64,000 nucleotides of DNA from Branchiibius sp. NY16-3462-2 (lineage in GTDB: Bacteria > Actinomycetota > Actinomycetes > Actinomycetales > Dermatophilaceae). The DNA lies in assembly GCF_001594145.1 (NCBI RefSeq), contig NZ_LVCF01000043.1, positions 137,525 to 201,524 of the forward strand, read 5' to 3'. Each line of letters starts with the position of its first letter. The first letter of the stretch is position 1. Below the pieces are notes generated by a model. It was not told the DNA's origin. It made no database searches and saw nothing but the letters and a program-made list of their open reading frames with translations. Position numbers and translations under genes: made by a program. Below are positions 46,273-55,052 of this stretch, piece after piece.

Positions 46273-46866
46273 GTGCGGATATCAGAGCTGGCGGAGCACA
46301 CCGGCACGTCCACCGCGACGCTGAAGTTCTACCTGCGCGAGGGGCTGCTGCACCCGGGAAACGTCACGTCGCGCACTACGGCGACGTACGACGAGTCCCA
46401 CGTTGGACGGGTCAAAACCATTCGGGCGTTGAGGGACTCGGCGGGCTTGGATCTGGCCACGGTGCGCCGGGTGCTCGCAGTCATCGACGATCCGCCCGGT
46501 GATCGGCAGGATCTGTTGGCGGCGGCGCAAGCGTCCACCCTGCCCCTCACGCCGGAGCCGAGCACCGGAGCGGCGGAGACGTTGGTGGACAGGCTCGGGT
46601 GGTACGTCGACCCGCACGGGCCACTGCTCGCGGCCCTCGACCGGCAACTGGAGATAGCGCGCCGTGCCGGCGTCGTCCTCACGGATGCACAGTTGGAGAG
46701 GTACGCCCGCATCATCCGTCGACTTGCGGACGCGGACGTCGCGTCGCTGCCCGACGACGTCGAAGGTGCGGTCCGCCAGGTCACCATCGGCACCCTTCTG
46801 ACTGACCCGATCATGGCGACACTGAGACGCCTCGCCCAGCAGGACACGGCGCGACCGGAGGCGTAA
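46273..46866 (+). CDS. MerR family transcriptional regulator
   Basis: 197 residues. N-terminal RISELAEHTGTSTATLKFYLREGLLHPG helix-turn-helix and wing, dimerisation helix, and a C-terminal domain without a Cys-rich metal site, so probably an organic or redox effector. GTG 46273 has GGAGGTG at 46261-46267. Likely controls the divergent DUF4188 gene. Confidence 0.88.
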   Translation: MRISELAEHTGTSTATLKFYLREGLLHPGNVTSRTTATYDESHVGRVKTIRALRDSAGLDLATVRRVLAVIDDPPGDRQDLLAAAQASTLPLTPEPSTGAAETLVDRLGWYVDPHGPLLAALDRQLEIARRAGVVLTDAQLERYARIIRRLADADVASLPDDVEGAVRQVTIGTLLTDPIMATLRRLAQQDTARPEA

Positions 46867-46933
46867 CGCGAAGACTCGCGCACCACGCGCATGGACGTTG
46901 CGAGCGGCCCACGATGCAGAGGAGGGTTACGGC

Positions 46934-47341
46934 ATGAGCATCGAGATCCCGGAGCCCGTCGCCCAGCGCCTCGCCGACGAGCAGATCGTCTGGTTGACCA
47001 CGGTCGATGCGCAGGGCGGACCGGTGTCGACCCCGGTGTGGTTCCTCTGGCAGAACGAGCATTTCCTGGTGTTCAGCCAGCCCGACACCGGCAAGCTGCG
47101 GCACATCAGCGCCAATCCACGGGTTGCTCTGAACCTCAACTCATCTCCATCCGGCGGCGATGTCGTTGCGCTCAAGGGTGATGCGAACCTGGACGCGAAG
47201 GGTGCGACAGCCGCGGAGTTGTCGGCCTATCTGGCGAAGTACGCCGACGGGATCAAGAGTCTTGGATCGACGCCGGAGAAGTTCCAGTCGTCGTACTCCG
47301 ATCTGCTGCGGATCACCCCGACGAGTATTCGCACGTGGTGA
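46934..47341 (+). CDS. PPOX-class FMN/F420 split-barrel oxidoreductase
   Basis: 135 residues of the pyridoxamine-oxidase-like split barrel (IVWLTTVDAQGGPVSTPVWFLW, KLRHISANPRVALNL). Looks like the TIGR03667 F420-binding subgroup. GGAGG at 46921-46925 precedes ATG 46934. It overlaps the FNT gene. Confidence 0.82.
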   Translation: MSIEIPEPVAQRLADEQIVWLTTVDAQGGPVSTPVWFLWQNEHFLVFSQPDTGKLRHISANPRVALNLNSSPSGGDVVALKGDANLDAKGATAAELSAYLAKYADGIKSLGSTPEKFQSSYSDLLRITPTSIRTW

Positions 47342-48123
47342 GTGCCGAGGACCAGCAAGCTCCCGAACCCGAGATCGACGAGGCTTTCGACCGCCTAGTT
47401 GAGGAAGGGCAGGAACGCCTCGAACGCCCGCTGCGTTCGCTGGTGCCCACCGGGATTCTCGGCGGCATCGACATCGGCGTCGGAGTCCTCGCCTATTTCG
47501 TGGTGCTGCACAAGACCGATAACCAGTTGCTAGCCTCGCTCGCCTTCTCCACCGGTTTTGTCGCACTACTTCTTGCGCGCAGTGAGTTGTTCACCGAGAA
47601 CTTCCTCGTGCCGGTTACTGCCGTTGCCGCACAACGTGATTCGTGGCCCCAACTGGTCCGGCTCTGGGTCGTCACCCTGGTCACCAACCTGCTGGGCGGG
47701 GCACTGATCATCTGGATCATCGTCACCGCGCGGCCCGACCTCAAACCCGTGGCACGTGAGACCGGCGAGCACTACGCCCACCTCGGGGTGTCGCTGCAGA
47801 GCTTCCTGCTCGCGGTCCTGGCCGGCGTCGTCATCACGCTGATGACCCGGATGCAGCACGCCACCGAGAGCCTGGGTGTCCAGCTGGTTCCTGCGATCAT
47901 GTTCGGTGCGCTCCTGGTCGGAGCGCAACTGTTCCACTGTGTGCTGGACGGCATCCTGATGCTGGGCGCGATCTTCTCCGGCAGCGACATCTCGGCCGGT
48001 CAATGGCTGGGCGCGGTGGCGTGGGCGGCCCTGGGCAACCTGGTCGGCGGTATCGGCCTGGTGACCGCCCTGCGCCTGGTCCGGGCCGCTCCTCGCGTGC
48101 AGGAAGAGCGCGGCGAAAGCTAG
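47335..48123 (+). CDS. Formate/nitrite transporter (FNT) family channel
   Basis: 262 residues, hydrophilic N-terminus then six hydrophobic segments. FNT motifs: ARSELFTENFLVPV, ATESLGVQLVPA, and GAQLFHCVLDG. May carry formate, nitrite, lactate or hydrosulfide. GTG 47335 or GTG 47338 (giving a GTGA overlap) are alternative starts. Downstream of, and overlapping, the split-barrel gene. Confidence 0.87.
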   Translation: MVSAEDQQAPEPEIDEAFDRLVEEGQERLERPLRSLVPTGILGGIDIGVGVLAYFVVLHKTDNQLLASLAFSTGFVALLLARSELFTENFLVPVTAVAAQRDSWPQLVRLWVVTLVTNLLGGALIIWIIVTARPDLKPVARETGEHYAHLGVSLQSFLLAVLAGVVITLMTRMQHATESLGVQLVPAIMFGALLVGAQLFHCVLDGILMLGAIFSGSDISAGQWLGAVAWAALGNLVGGIGLVTALRLVRAAPRVQEERGES

Positions 48124-48558
48124 TCAGTCGGCGACGTCTGTAGCCGCGACGATATGCGCTGGTGTCAGACGCACCAGCAACTCACCGGGCACGCCGTTGC
48201 GATCGCCGTACTCCTGTGCCCGATCGGCACCCATGTAGCGCCCACCGATCCGGGCCGCCCACCGGCGTACCTGATCCAGGTCATCAATCAACTCGACACC
48301 GCCGGTCACGGTGACGAACGAGAAGGGAGCCACGTCGTCCTGCACGGTCAGCGCCGCCTGACCCGACCGCCGCAGGTTGCGGCCCTTGACCGTGTCCGCG
48401 CCGGTGTTGAAGTAGACGACGCCGTCCTGCACGTCGTACCAGATCGGCGCCGCATGCGGCCGCCCGTCGGCGCGGGTGGTGGCCAGGACGCCAGGACGGG
48501 CCCGCCCCCGTGCCAACCAGTCCAGCGCTTCGTCGTCAGTCATCTGGTGATAGCCCAT
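48124..48558 (-). CDS. PPOX-class F420-dependent enzyme
   Basis: 144 residues, RPGVLATTRADGRPHAAPIWY and TVKGRNLRRSGQAALTV, a split-barrel protein resembling TIGR03618 F420-dependent enzymes. Convergent with the FNT gene; stop codons are adjacent. ATG 48558 is preferred; ATG 48543 would shorten it by five residues. Confidence 0.83.
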   Translation of the reverse strand: MGYHQMTDDEALDWLARGRARPGVLATTRADGRPHAAPIWYDVQDGVVYFNTGADTVKGRNLRRSGQAALTVQDDVAPFSFVTVTGGVELIDDLDQVRRWAARIGGRYMGADRAQEYGDRNGVPGELLVRLTPAHIVAATDVAD

Positions 48559-48621
48559 AAACCTGGCAACGCCACGATGCAGCCGGGCTGTTCCCCGTGA
48601 CTCAAACTCCTGTCTTGAGTG

Positions 48622-49527
48622 TCACGCATCGTTCGGGACCGATTCGGAGGCGAGGATGGTGGTCGCGGCCCAGGAGGCAAGGAGCTTCAATCCATCAGCT
48701 GCTGGCGAGTTGGGGGGCGCGGTGTAGACGTTGAGTTGCAGACCGGGGTCGGCGGGCAGGATCAGGGCCTCGAAGTCGAGGGTCAGCATCCCCACGCCCG
48801 GGTGGTGGAAGGTCTTGGTCCCGCTGCGGTGGTAGCGCACGTCGTGTGACGCCCAGAGTTGGCGGAACTGCTCGCTGCGGGTGGATAGTTCACCGACCAA
48901 AGCGGTCAGGTGCTTGTCGTAGGGGTTGCGTCCGGCTTCGGCGCGCAGGATGGCGACCGCGTCGTGCGCCATCCGTTGGGCCTGGTCGCCCCAGAACGCC
49001 TGTGCCGCACCGGGATCCAAGAAATGGAAGCGGGCAGTGTTGACAGGTCGGTTCGCGATGCGTTCCGGCGAGTCGTACATCGGGCTGTAGAGCGCCCGGC
49101 CCAGGAGGTTCGCGCCGAGTACGTCGAGCCGGCCGTTGCGCACGAACGCCGGCGTGTCGGGCATGGCGTCGAGGATCCGTTGCACCGTGGGCCGCAGCGT
49201 CGGCGCCGGGGTACGCCGGGCGCGGCTGCGTGCGGCCCCGGAGGCGTTGGCCGCGCGGGCCAGGTCGAACAAGTGACCGCGCTCAGCCTCGTCGAGTTGC
49301 AAGGCCTCGCAGAGGGATTCGAGAACTTCCTCGGATGCCCCGGCGAGATTGCCGCGTTCCAATCGCGTGTAGTAGTCGACGCTGACCCCGGCCAGCATCG
49401 CGACCTCCTCGCGGCGCAGTCCGGGCACCCGCCGGTTGCCACCGTAGGCGGGTAGGCCGGCTTTGTCCGGGGTGATCCGGGCCCGCCGGGTGGCCAGGAA
49501 CTGACTGACCTCGGCCTTGATGTCCAT
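48622..49527 (-). CDS. XRE family regulator with MmyB-like sensor domain
   Basis: 301 residues. N-terminal helix-turn-helix (VPGLRREEVAMLAGVSVDYYTRLERG) and a C-terminal MmyB-like ligand-binding domain (ANASGAARSRARR linker, VQRILDAMPDTPAFVRN). This class often sits divergent from short-chain or aldo-keto reductase genes that it regulates. TACCGT six bases before the ATG fits leaderless transcription. Confidence 0.9.
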   Translation of the reverse strand: MDIKAEVSQFLATRRARITPDKAGLPAYGGNRRVPGLRREEVAMLAGVSVDYYTRLERGNLAGASEEVLESLCEALQLDEAERGHLFDLARAANASGAARSRARRTPAPTLRPTVQRILDAMPDTPAFVRNGRLDVLGANLLGRALYSPMYDSPERIANRPVNTARFHFLDPGAAQAFWGDQAQRMAHDAVAILRAEAGRNPYDKHLTALVGELSTRSEQFRQLWASHDVRYHRSGTKTFHHPGVGMLTLDFEALILPADPGLQLNVYTAPPNSPAADGLKLLASWAATTILASESVPNDA

Positions 49528-49533
49528 GCTCTG

Positions 49534-49539
49534 ACGGTA
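49534..49539 (-). promoter_or_regulatory. Leaderless -10 box of the XRE regulator gene
   Basis: Minus-strand TACCGT, six bases, then ATG 49527. Confidence 0.4.
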
Positions 49540-49628
49540 CGGGCCGGTTCGTGTCCCAGGGAGGTACCGCCAGTACCGGTTTCGTCAGTCACTGGTTGCG
49601 AGGATGGGGGCGGCGTTCAGTAGGTGGC

Positions 49629-50396
49629 ATGAGTATCACCGAGGCAGCCATCACCGAGCACGAGACCCTCTTCCCTGATCACGTGTCGACGCTGGCGCAG
49701 ACCGACCCGGACCTGATCGAGATCTTCGACAACCTCGCGTTCGACGACGTCGTGCTTGACGCACCGTTACCGCGAACCACTCGGCTCATGGTGCAGTGCG
49801 CAGCGCTGATCGCTGGTGGGTCGGTGGCCGAGTACCGGGCGATGGCCGGCGCCGCCCTCAATGTCGGAGTGACACCCATCGAGCTGAAAGAAGTTGTTTA
49901 CCAGGCGGTTCCGTACGCCGGGATGGGCCGGGTCTTCGACGTCCTGCACGCCACGAACGGGTTGCTCATCGAGCGAGGCGTGCAGCTACCACTCCCCTCG
50001 CAGGCCACCACGACACGGGAGAACCGGCAGGAGGTGGGGCGCGACGTACAGGAACGGATCGTCGGAACCGATCGCGTCGCAGCCATGTACGACTCTTCAC
50101 CCCCGGACCTGTTGCACCTGCAGCAATACCTGTCCGCCCACTGTTTCGGCGACCACGTCGGCCGGTCCGGCTTGGACCTGGCCACCCGCGAGCTGCTCAC
50201 CCTGGCGATGCTGACCGCGCTCGGCGGCGCAGACGCGCAGTTGGCGGCCCACGTGAGCGCCAACCTCAACGTCGGCAACGACCGAGCGACGCTGATCGCG
50301 GTGGTGACGCACCTGCTGCCCTTCGTCGGCTACCCGCGAACTCTCAACGCCATCAACGCCATCAACCAGAACGCACCGTACGAGGAGACCACCTGA
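49629..50396 (+). CDS. Carboxymuconolactone decarboxylase family protein (two CMD domains)
   Basis: About 255 residues: two CMD repeats (TTRLMVQCAALIAGGSVAEYR in the first, LATRELLTLAMLTALGGADAQL in the second). The first lacks the AhpD-type CxxC peroxidatic pair. First gene of a three-gene operon with an aldo-keto reductase and cupin; ATG 49629. Substrate unknown, though CMD-AKR-cupin clusters hint at an electrophile or quinone detoxifying pathway. Confidence 0.85.
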   Translation: MSITEAAITEHETLFPDHVSTLAQTDPDLIEIFDNLAFDDVVLDAPLPRTTRLMVQCAALIAGGSVAEYRAMAGAALNVGVTPIELKEVVYQAVPYAGMGRVFDVLHATNGLLIERGVQLPLPSQATTTRENRQEVGRDVQERIVGTDRVAAMYDSSPPDLLHLQQYLSAHCFGDHVGRSGLDLATRELLTLAMLTALGGADAQLAAHVSANLNVGNDRATLIAVVTHLLPFVGYPRTLNAINAINQNAPYEETT

Positions 50397-51418
50397 TGCA
50401 ATACCGACCCTTGGGCCGCACCGGCCTGCACGTGAGCCCGCTGTGCCTGGGCACGATGATGTTCGGGTCGTGGGGCAACGCCGACGAGCAGGACTCGATC
50501 CGGGTGATTCACGCGGCGCTCGACGCGGGCATCAACTTCGTCGACACCGCCGACGTGTACTCCGGCGGCGAGTCCGAAGGCATCCTCGGCCGGGCCCTCG
50601 ACTCCTGGCAGGGCCAACGCGACGACATAGTCCTGGCCACCAAGTTCTTCATGCCGATGAGCCAGGACGATCCCAACCAGCGCGGCGGCTCCCGCAAATG
50701 GATCTACCGCGCCGTCGAAGACTCGCTGCGCCGCCTGGACACCGACTACCTCGATCTGTACCAGGTGCACCGGCCCAGCCCGGACACCGACGTCGCCGAG
50801 ACTCTCGGAGCACTCACCGACCTGGTCCGGCAGGGCAAGGTCCGGCTGATCGGCTCCTCCTCGTACGCCGCGAGCGGGATAGTGCAGGCCCAATGGGTCT
50901 CCCATGACAGGGGTTTGGAACGCTTCGCCACCGAACAGCCGCCGTACTCCGTGCTCGTGCGCGGGATCGAGGAGGACGTGCTTCCCACGGCGCAGCGGCA
51001 CGGCATGGGCATCCTGTCCTACAGTCCGCTGTCGGGAGGTTGGCTGTCCGGCAAATGGGGCAGCACCTCCTCCCCCGCCTCCAGCGCCCGGCCATCTGCG
51101 CGGTTCGACATGTCGGTGCCGGCCAACCAGCGCAAGCTCGAAGCCGTGCAGGCGCTGCAGCAGGTCGCCGACGACGCGGGAATCTCCATGATCGAGTTGT
51201 CGATCGCGTTCGTGATCCGCCACCCCGCGGTGTCAGCCGCCATCGTAGGACCGCGCACGATGGAGCAGTTGCAGTCCTATCTGCCGGCGCTCGACGTCAC
51301 CCTCAGCGACGAGGTGCTCGACCAGATTGATCAGATCGTGGCACCTGGCGTGACGATGAACCCGGACGACAACAGCTACGGCGCAGCGGAACTCGCCGCT
51401 AAGGCCCGACGGAGATGA
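50396..51418 (+). CDS. Aldo/keto reductase
   Basis: 340 residues. AKR tetrad visible: Asp and Tyr in NFVDTADVYSGGESE, Lys in LATKFF, His in YQVHRPSPDTD. NADPH-binding IGSSSYA and the C-terminal AIVGPRTMEQL are present. Starts ATG at 50396, sharing one base with the CMD stop; AGGAG just upstream. General carbonyl reductase of the AKR11/12-like group. Confidence 0.92.
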   Translation: MQYRPLGRTGLHVSPLCLGTMMFGSWGNADEQDSIRVIHAALDAGINFVDTADVYSGGESEGILGRALDSWQGQRDDIVLATKFFMPMSQDDPNQRGGSRKWIYRAVEDSLRRLDTDYLDLYQVHRPSPDTDVAETLGALTDLVRQGKVRLIGSSSYAASGIVQAQWVSHDRGLERFATEQPPYSVLVRGIEEDVLPTAQRHGMGILSYSPLSGGWLSGKWGSTSSPASSARPSARFDMSVPANQRKLEAVQALQQVADDAGISMIELSIAFVIRHPAVSAAIVGPRTMEQLQSYLPALDVTLSDEVLDQIDQIVAPGVTMNPDDNSYGAAELAAKARRR

Positions 51419-51423
51419 TCCCG

Positions 51424-51849
51424 ATGACCGAATTCGAGCAGATGTTCCCGCTCGGGGAACCCAACGACGCGTTCGCGCAGTACTTCAGCGGGCAGAGCTA
51501 TCTGGCTCCCCTCACCGACGGAAGCGTCACGGTCAGCAACGTGACCTTCGAGCCCGGGTGCCGCAACCATTGGCATATCCACCACGGCACCGACGGGGGT
51601 GGCGACCAGACCCTGATCTGCACCGCTGGGTCCGGGTGGTACCAGGCCGAGGGCCAGCAACCCGTGAGCATGACACCCGGCGTGGTGATCCGGGTGCCGG
51701 CCGGCACCAAGCACTGGCACGGCGCGAAAGCCGACTCCTGGTTCTCCCACCTGGCCTTCATCACTCCCGGCGGCGAGGTCAGCAACGAATGGCTGGAGCC
51801 GGTCACCGACGGCGCCTACGCCGATCTGCGCGGTAGTGGCGGCGATTGA
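51424..51849 (+). CDS. Cupin domain protein
   Basis: About 141 residues, metal-binding cupin motifs HWHIHHG and KHWHGAKADSW. ATG 51424 has GGAG nine bases upstream; ATG 51415 overlaps the AKR stop (ATGA) and is a close alternative. Carboxymuconolactone/AKR-linked cupins commonly act on small organic substrates. End of the operon, 12 bases before a strong terminator. Confidence 0.86.
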   Translation: MTEFEQMFPLGEPNDAFAQYFSGQSYLAPLTDGSVTVSNVTFEPGCRNHWHIHHGTDGGGDQTLICTAGSGWYQAEGQQPVSMTPGVVIRVPAGTKHWHGAKADSWFSHLAFITPGGEVSNEWLEPVTDGAYADLRGSGGD

Positions 51850-51861
51850 CAACCCATGAGA

Positions 51862-51901
51862 AAGGTCCCGTGGCCAGCGTTTGCGCTGGTCACGGGACCT
51901 T
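51862..51901. terminator. Terminator shared by the cupin operon and tRNA-Glu
   Basis: Eighteen-base arms (AAGGTCCCGTGGCCAGCG, loop TTTG) with one G-T pair; A and T runs at the ends. Lies between the plus-strand cupin gene and the minus-strand tRNA. Confidence 0.88.
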
Positions 51902-51907
51902 CAGGTG

Positions 51908-51980
51908 TAGCCCCGACGGGATTCGAACCCGCGCTACCGCCTTGAGAGGGCGGCGTGCTAGGCCACTACACAACGGGGCC
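51908..51980 (-). tRNA. tRNA-Glu (anticodon CTC)
   Basis: 73 bases, cloverleaf with GGCCCCG/CGGGGCT acceptor (terminal G-U), anticodon loop CTCTCAA, T loop GGTTCGAATCC. No encoded CCA. Read on the minus strand between tRNA-Gln and a terminator. Confidence 0.96.
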
Positions 51981-52056
51981 GTGGCTTCGGAAGACCTTAC
52001 CTGCGCGGTGCGGCTTCCGGCGAATCGACTGGTCCGAAGGACTAGCGCGATCAGCG

Positions 52057-52128
52057 CTGGGGTACCAGGACTCGAACCTAGACTAACTGAACCAGAATCA
52101 GTCGTGCTGCCAATTACACCATACCCCA
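52057..52128 (-). tRNA. tRNA-Gln (anticodon CTG)
   Basis: 72 bases, acceptor TGGGGTA/TACCCCA, anticodon loop TTCTGGT, T loop GGTTCGAGTCC; no CCA encoded. Transcribed with tRNA-Glu downstream of gltX. Confidence 0.96.
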
Positions 52129-52176
52129 TGGGGGTATCACCGCCGCTCCAGGAGTGGGGTGAACCGAGGGGAAACG

Positions 52177-52905
52177 TTACCTGCTCAGACCCTGCCAGCC
52201 CAAATCGGACAACTCGTCCAGCGAACGTACGGCGCCTGCATGGACAGCGGGTCCGCTCCCCCGTCCGTCGGGCTGCGTGCCGCGCTTCAACCACACGGCG
52301 ATGAGCCCGGCACCGGCCGCGCCAACGACGTCGATCTCGTACTCATCGCCCACGTAGACGGTCCGCTCCGGCGCTGTCCCCAGCAATCCGCACGCGTGAT
52401 GGAAGACCTCCGGCGCCGGTTTGCCGTAGCCGAGGGTGTCGCGGGTGACGACGACCGGAAAGGACAAGCCCACGACGGCGAGTTTGTCGGCAGTCATCAC
52501 CGCGGAAGAGTTCGTCAACGCGCCCACTGGCACCCCGGTGTCCCGGCAGGAGGCCAGGAACGGCCGCACGTCGTCGAAGACCCGCTGCGCGTCGTGAAAA
52601 GCCGGCCGGAAGGTGTCCTCGAACACCTCCGGCCCGTCGTCGGGCACCGATGGCAGGCCGAGCAACGAGGCGGCGTACTCCAGCCGGGAGTGCCGCATGG
52701 TGCGGAAGTCGATCTCGCCGCGGGTGAAGCGCGGGAAGTGCCGCCCGCCGTCCTCGTAGAACGCGACCGCCACCTCGTGCGCCTCAGCCGCCGGCAACGA
52801 CGGCCAGACCGCCGCAACCCCCGCCTCGGCGCCGGTGATCATCGCCGAGCGGGTGTCCAGCAGGGTGTCGTCGACGTCCAGCAGGACGCCGTCGACCACC
52901 GTCAC
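52177..52905 (-). CDS. HAD family hydrolase
   Basis: 242 residues. HAD motifs: LLDVDDTLLDT (nucleophile Asp), GALTNSS, LGYGKPAPEVF (Lys), and YVGDEYEIDVVGA. Class C1 cap; phosphatase or dehalogenase of unknown substrate. GTG 52905 overlaps the gltX stop (GTGA), so it follows gltX in an operon. Confidence 0.9.
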   Translation of the reverse strand: MTVVDGVLLDVDDTLLDTRSAMITGAEAGVAAVWPSLPAAEAHEVAVAFYEDGGRHFPRFTRGEIDFRTMRHSRLEYAASLLGLPSVPDDGPEVFEDTFRPAFHDAQRVFDDVRPFLASCRDTGVPVGALTNSSAVMTADKLAVVGLSFPVVVTRDTLGYGKPAPEVFHHACGLLGTAPERTVYVGDEYEIDVVGAAGAGLIAVWLKRGTQPDGRGSGPAVHAGAVRSLDELSDLGWQGLSR

Positions 52906-54428
52906 AGCGAAGCGCGCAGCGTCCGCAGCCGGATCAGCGTCGGCTCCTTGCCGAGCAGTTCCATCGACTCGAACAGCGGCGTGGAGACTTTCTGCCCGGA
53001 CACGGCGACGCGCACCGGGCCGAAGGCCACCTTCGGCTTGAGGCCGAGGCCGTCGACCAGCGCCTCACGCAGCGAGGACTCGATCTTCGGGGCGAGCCAC
53101 TCCCGACCCGTGCCGTCCGGCTTCGGGAACGCTCCACTGATCGGCTCCAGTGCAGCGATGGCTGCATCGAGCACCTCGTCGGCGTTGTCGGGCAGGCTCT
53201 CGCGGGCCTGGTCGCTGATCGGCACGGCGTCATTGGCCACGTAGAACGGCGCGACCAGCGGGATCGCTTCCTTCAGCGTCGTGATCCGGGTCTGCACTAG
53301 GGGCGTGATGTCCTTCAGCAGCGCCAACTGCCCGATCGTTGCCGGCATCGGCACCGCGCCGCTGTCCTGCAGGACCGGCAGCAGCCGCTGGGACAACTCC
53401 TCCGGCGACAGGTTGCGGATGTAGTGCCCGTTGAGCCAGTTCAGCTTGTCGAGATTGAACACGGAGCCCGCCTTATTGACCTTGGACCACTCGAAGCGCT
53501 GCACGAACTCCTCGAAGGAGAAGACCTCCCGCTCCGAACCATCCGCCTCAACGATGGGCGGGTAGCCCTGCAGCGCAAGGAAGTTCAGCAGCGCCTCCGG
53601 CAGGTAGCCCTCCTCCTGGAACCACGTCAGACGAGCCCAGGGGTTCTTGCGCTTGGAGATCTTGGCCTTCTTCTCATCCCGCAACAACGGCATGTGCGCG
53701 AACGCGGGCGTCTCCAGACCCAGCCACTTGTAGAGCAGCAACTGCTTGGGGGTGCTGGAAATCCACTCCTGCCCCCGGACCACGTGGGTGATCCCCATCT
53801 CGTGATCGTCGACGACCACGGCCAGGTGGTAGGTCGGGAAACCGTCCGCCTTGAGGATCACCTGGTCGTCCGGGCGCGGGGCACTGGTGTGGCCCATGAT
53901 CAGGTCGTCCCACTCCAGCGGCGCGTCGTCGGGGATGTACATCCGCACGACCGGCGTCTCGGTGAAGCCCGGCAGTTCGGCGCGCTCTTCCTTGGTCTTG
54001 CCGTAGCAGAGCCGGTCGTACCCCGTGGGCTGCTTGGTGCGCTGCTGGATCTCCCGCATCTTGGCGAGGCGCTCCGCCGAGCACCAGCAGTAGTAGGCGT
54101 GGCCGTCGGCCAGGAGGCGATCGACGTACGGGCGATAGGTCTCCAGCCGCTCGGACTGGCGGTACGGCGCGTAGGGCCCCCCGACGTCCGGACCTTCGTC
54201 CCAACTCAGACCCAGCCAGTGCAGGGTGTCGTAGACCTGCTGCTCGCTACCCTCGACGAGCCGGGCCCGGTCGGTGTCCTCGATGCGCAGGATGAACTGT
54301 CCACCCTGCTGTCGGGCGTAGGCCAGGTCGAACATGGCCATGTAGGCGGTGCCGACGTGCGGATCGCCGGTCGGTGACGGAGCGACCCGAAGCCGCGGCC
54401 CGCTGGGGGCAGAAGATGACGTAGTCAT
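52902..54428 (-). CDS. gltX: Glutamate--tRNA ligase
   Basis: 508 residues. Class I motifs PTGDPHVGTAYMA (HIGH variant) and KISKRKNP (KMSKS variant). Charges tRNA-Glu; in actinobacteria lacking GlnRS a non-discriminating form also charges tRNA-Gln for GatCAB amidation. ATG 54428 has a TAGGAT -10 box nine bases upstream and no Shine-Dalgarno. Confidence 0.96.
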   Translation of the reverse strand: MTTSSSAPSGPRLRVAPSPTGDPHVGTAYMAMFDLAYARQQGGQFILRIEDTDRARLVEGSEQQVYDTLHWLGLSWDEGPDVGGPYAPYRQSERLETYRPYVDRLLADGHAYYCWCSAERLAKMREIQQRTKQPTGYDRLCYGKTKEERAELPGFTETPVVRMYIPDDAPLEWDDLIMGHTSAPRPDDQVILKADGFPTYHLAVVVDDHEMGITHVVRGQEWISSTPKQLLLYKWLGLETPAFAHMPLLRDEKKAKISKRKNPWARLTWFQEEGYLPEALLNFLALQGYPPIVEADGSEREVFSFEEFVQRFEWSKVNKAGSVFNLDKLNWLNGHYIRNLSPEELSQRLLPVLQDSGAVPMPATIGQLALLKDITPLVQTRITTLKEAIPLVAPFYVANDAVPISDQARESLPDNADEVLDAAIAALEPISGAFPKPDGTGREWLAPKIESSLREALVDGLGLKPKVAFGPVRVAVSGQKVSTPLFESMELLGKEPTLIRLRTLRASL

Positions 54429-54437
54429 AGCGGCGCC

Positions 54438-54443
54438 ATCCTA
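54438..54443 (-). promoter_or_regulatory. Near-leaderless -10 box of gltX
   Basis: Minus-strand TAGGAT, nine bases, then ATG 54428. Confidence 0.4.
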
Positions 54444-55052
54444 ACGAGATCTACGCCGCCCACCAGTGGTCATCAGCGCGTTTGCCAGGCTTTCCTGTAA
54501 CCAGGTCAGGAAGTCATAGAACAGCGCAAGGGTCTCGTCCACGTCGCTGAAGTCCGCCCCGCCTTCAAGAAAGCGCGTCGTCTGGTGGTGCAGCCGCTCG
54601 GCGTCTTCCTCGGTGTGCAGGTCCAACCGGTCGGCCAGCACGAGCCGCGCGTCGGTCAGCGCCACCATGAATTCCTGGGCCTGGCCGAAGTCGAGCTCGA
54701 GCTTCTCGCGCTGGACGGCTCGCAACGTGTCGATCGTCGTGTCGATACGCGCCACCTTCCGCTGACGCAGACTGCGCTCGGTCATCGAGCGGAACTCGGC
54801 CGCTTCTTCGGCGTCCTCGTGACCACTGGGCAACAGCCGGTCCAGGGCCGGGTCGCGGTCTTGGGCAGGCCCGGGCTCGGGCGCGGGTTCGAGCTCCCCG
54901 ATCAGATCGGTCAGCGGGTCGCCCGTGGGTGCCACCTCGTCGCCGCCGAGGAGTTCACGCACCTGGCCGAGCAGACCCACGATCACCTCGCGCTCCTGCG
55001 GCGCGAGGGTACCGACGATGCGCGATCCCTTGCGCTGGAAGGCGGTTGCCAT
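54441..55052 (-). CDS. DUF2017 family protein
   Basis: 203 residues, acidic, alpha-helical; LAPQEREVIVGLLGQVRELL and VRPLFY-type family layout. Conserved neighbour of clpS in actinobacteria; function unknown. ATG 55052 shares a base with the clpS stop (TGATG). A regulator of proteolysis has been suggested only by context. Confidence 0.85.
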   Translation of the reverse strand: MATAFQRKGSRIVGTLAPQEREVIVGLLGQVRELLGGDEVAPTGDPLTDLIGELEPAPEPGPAQDRDPALDRLLPSGHEDAEEAAEFRSMTERSLRQRKVARIDTTIDTLRAVQREKLELDFGQAQEFMVALTDARLVLADRLDLHTEEDAERLHHQTTRFLEGGADFSDVDETLALFYDFLTWLQESLANALMTTGGRRRSR

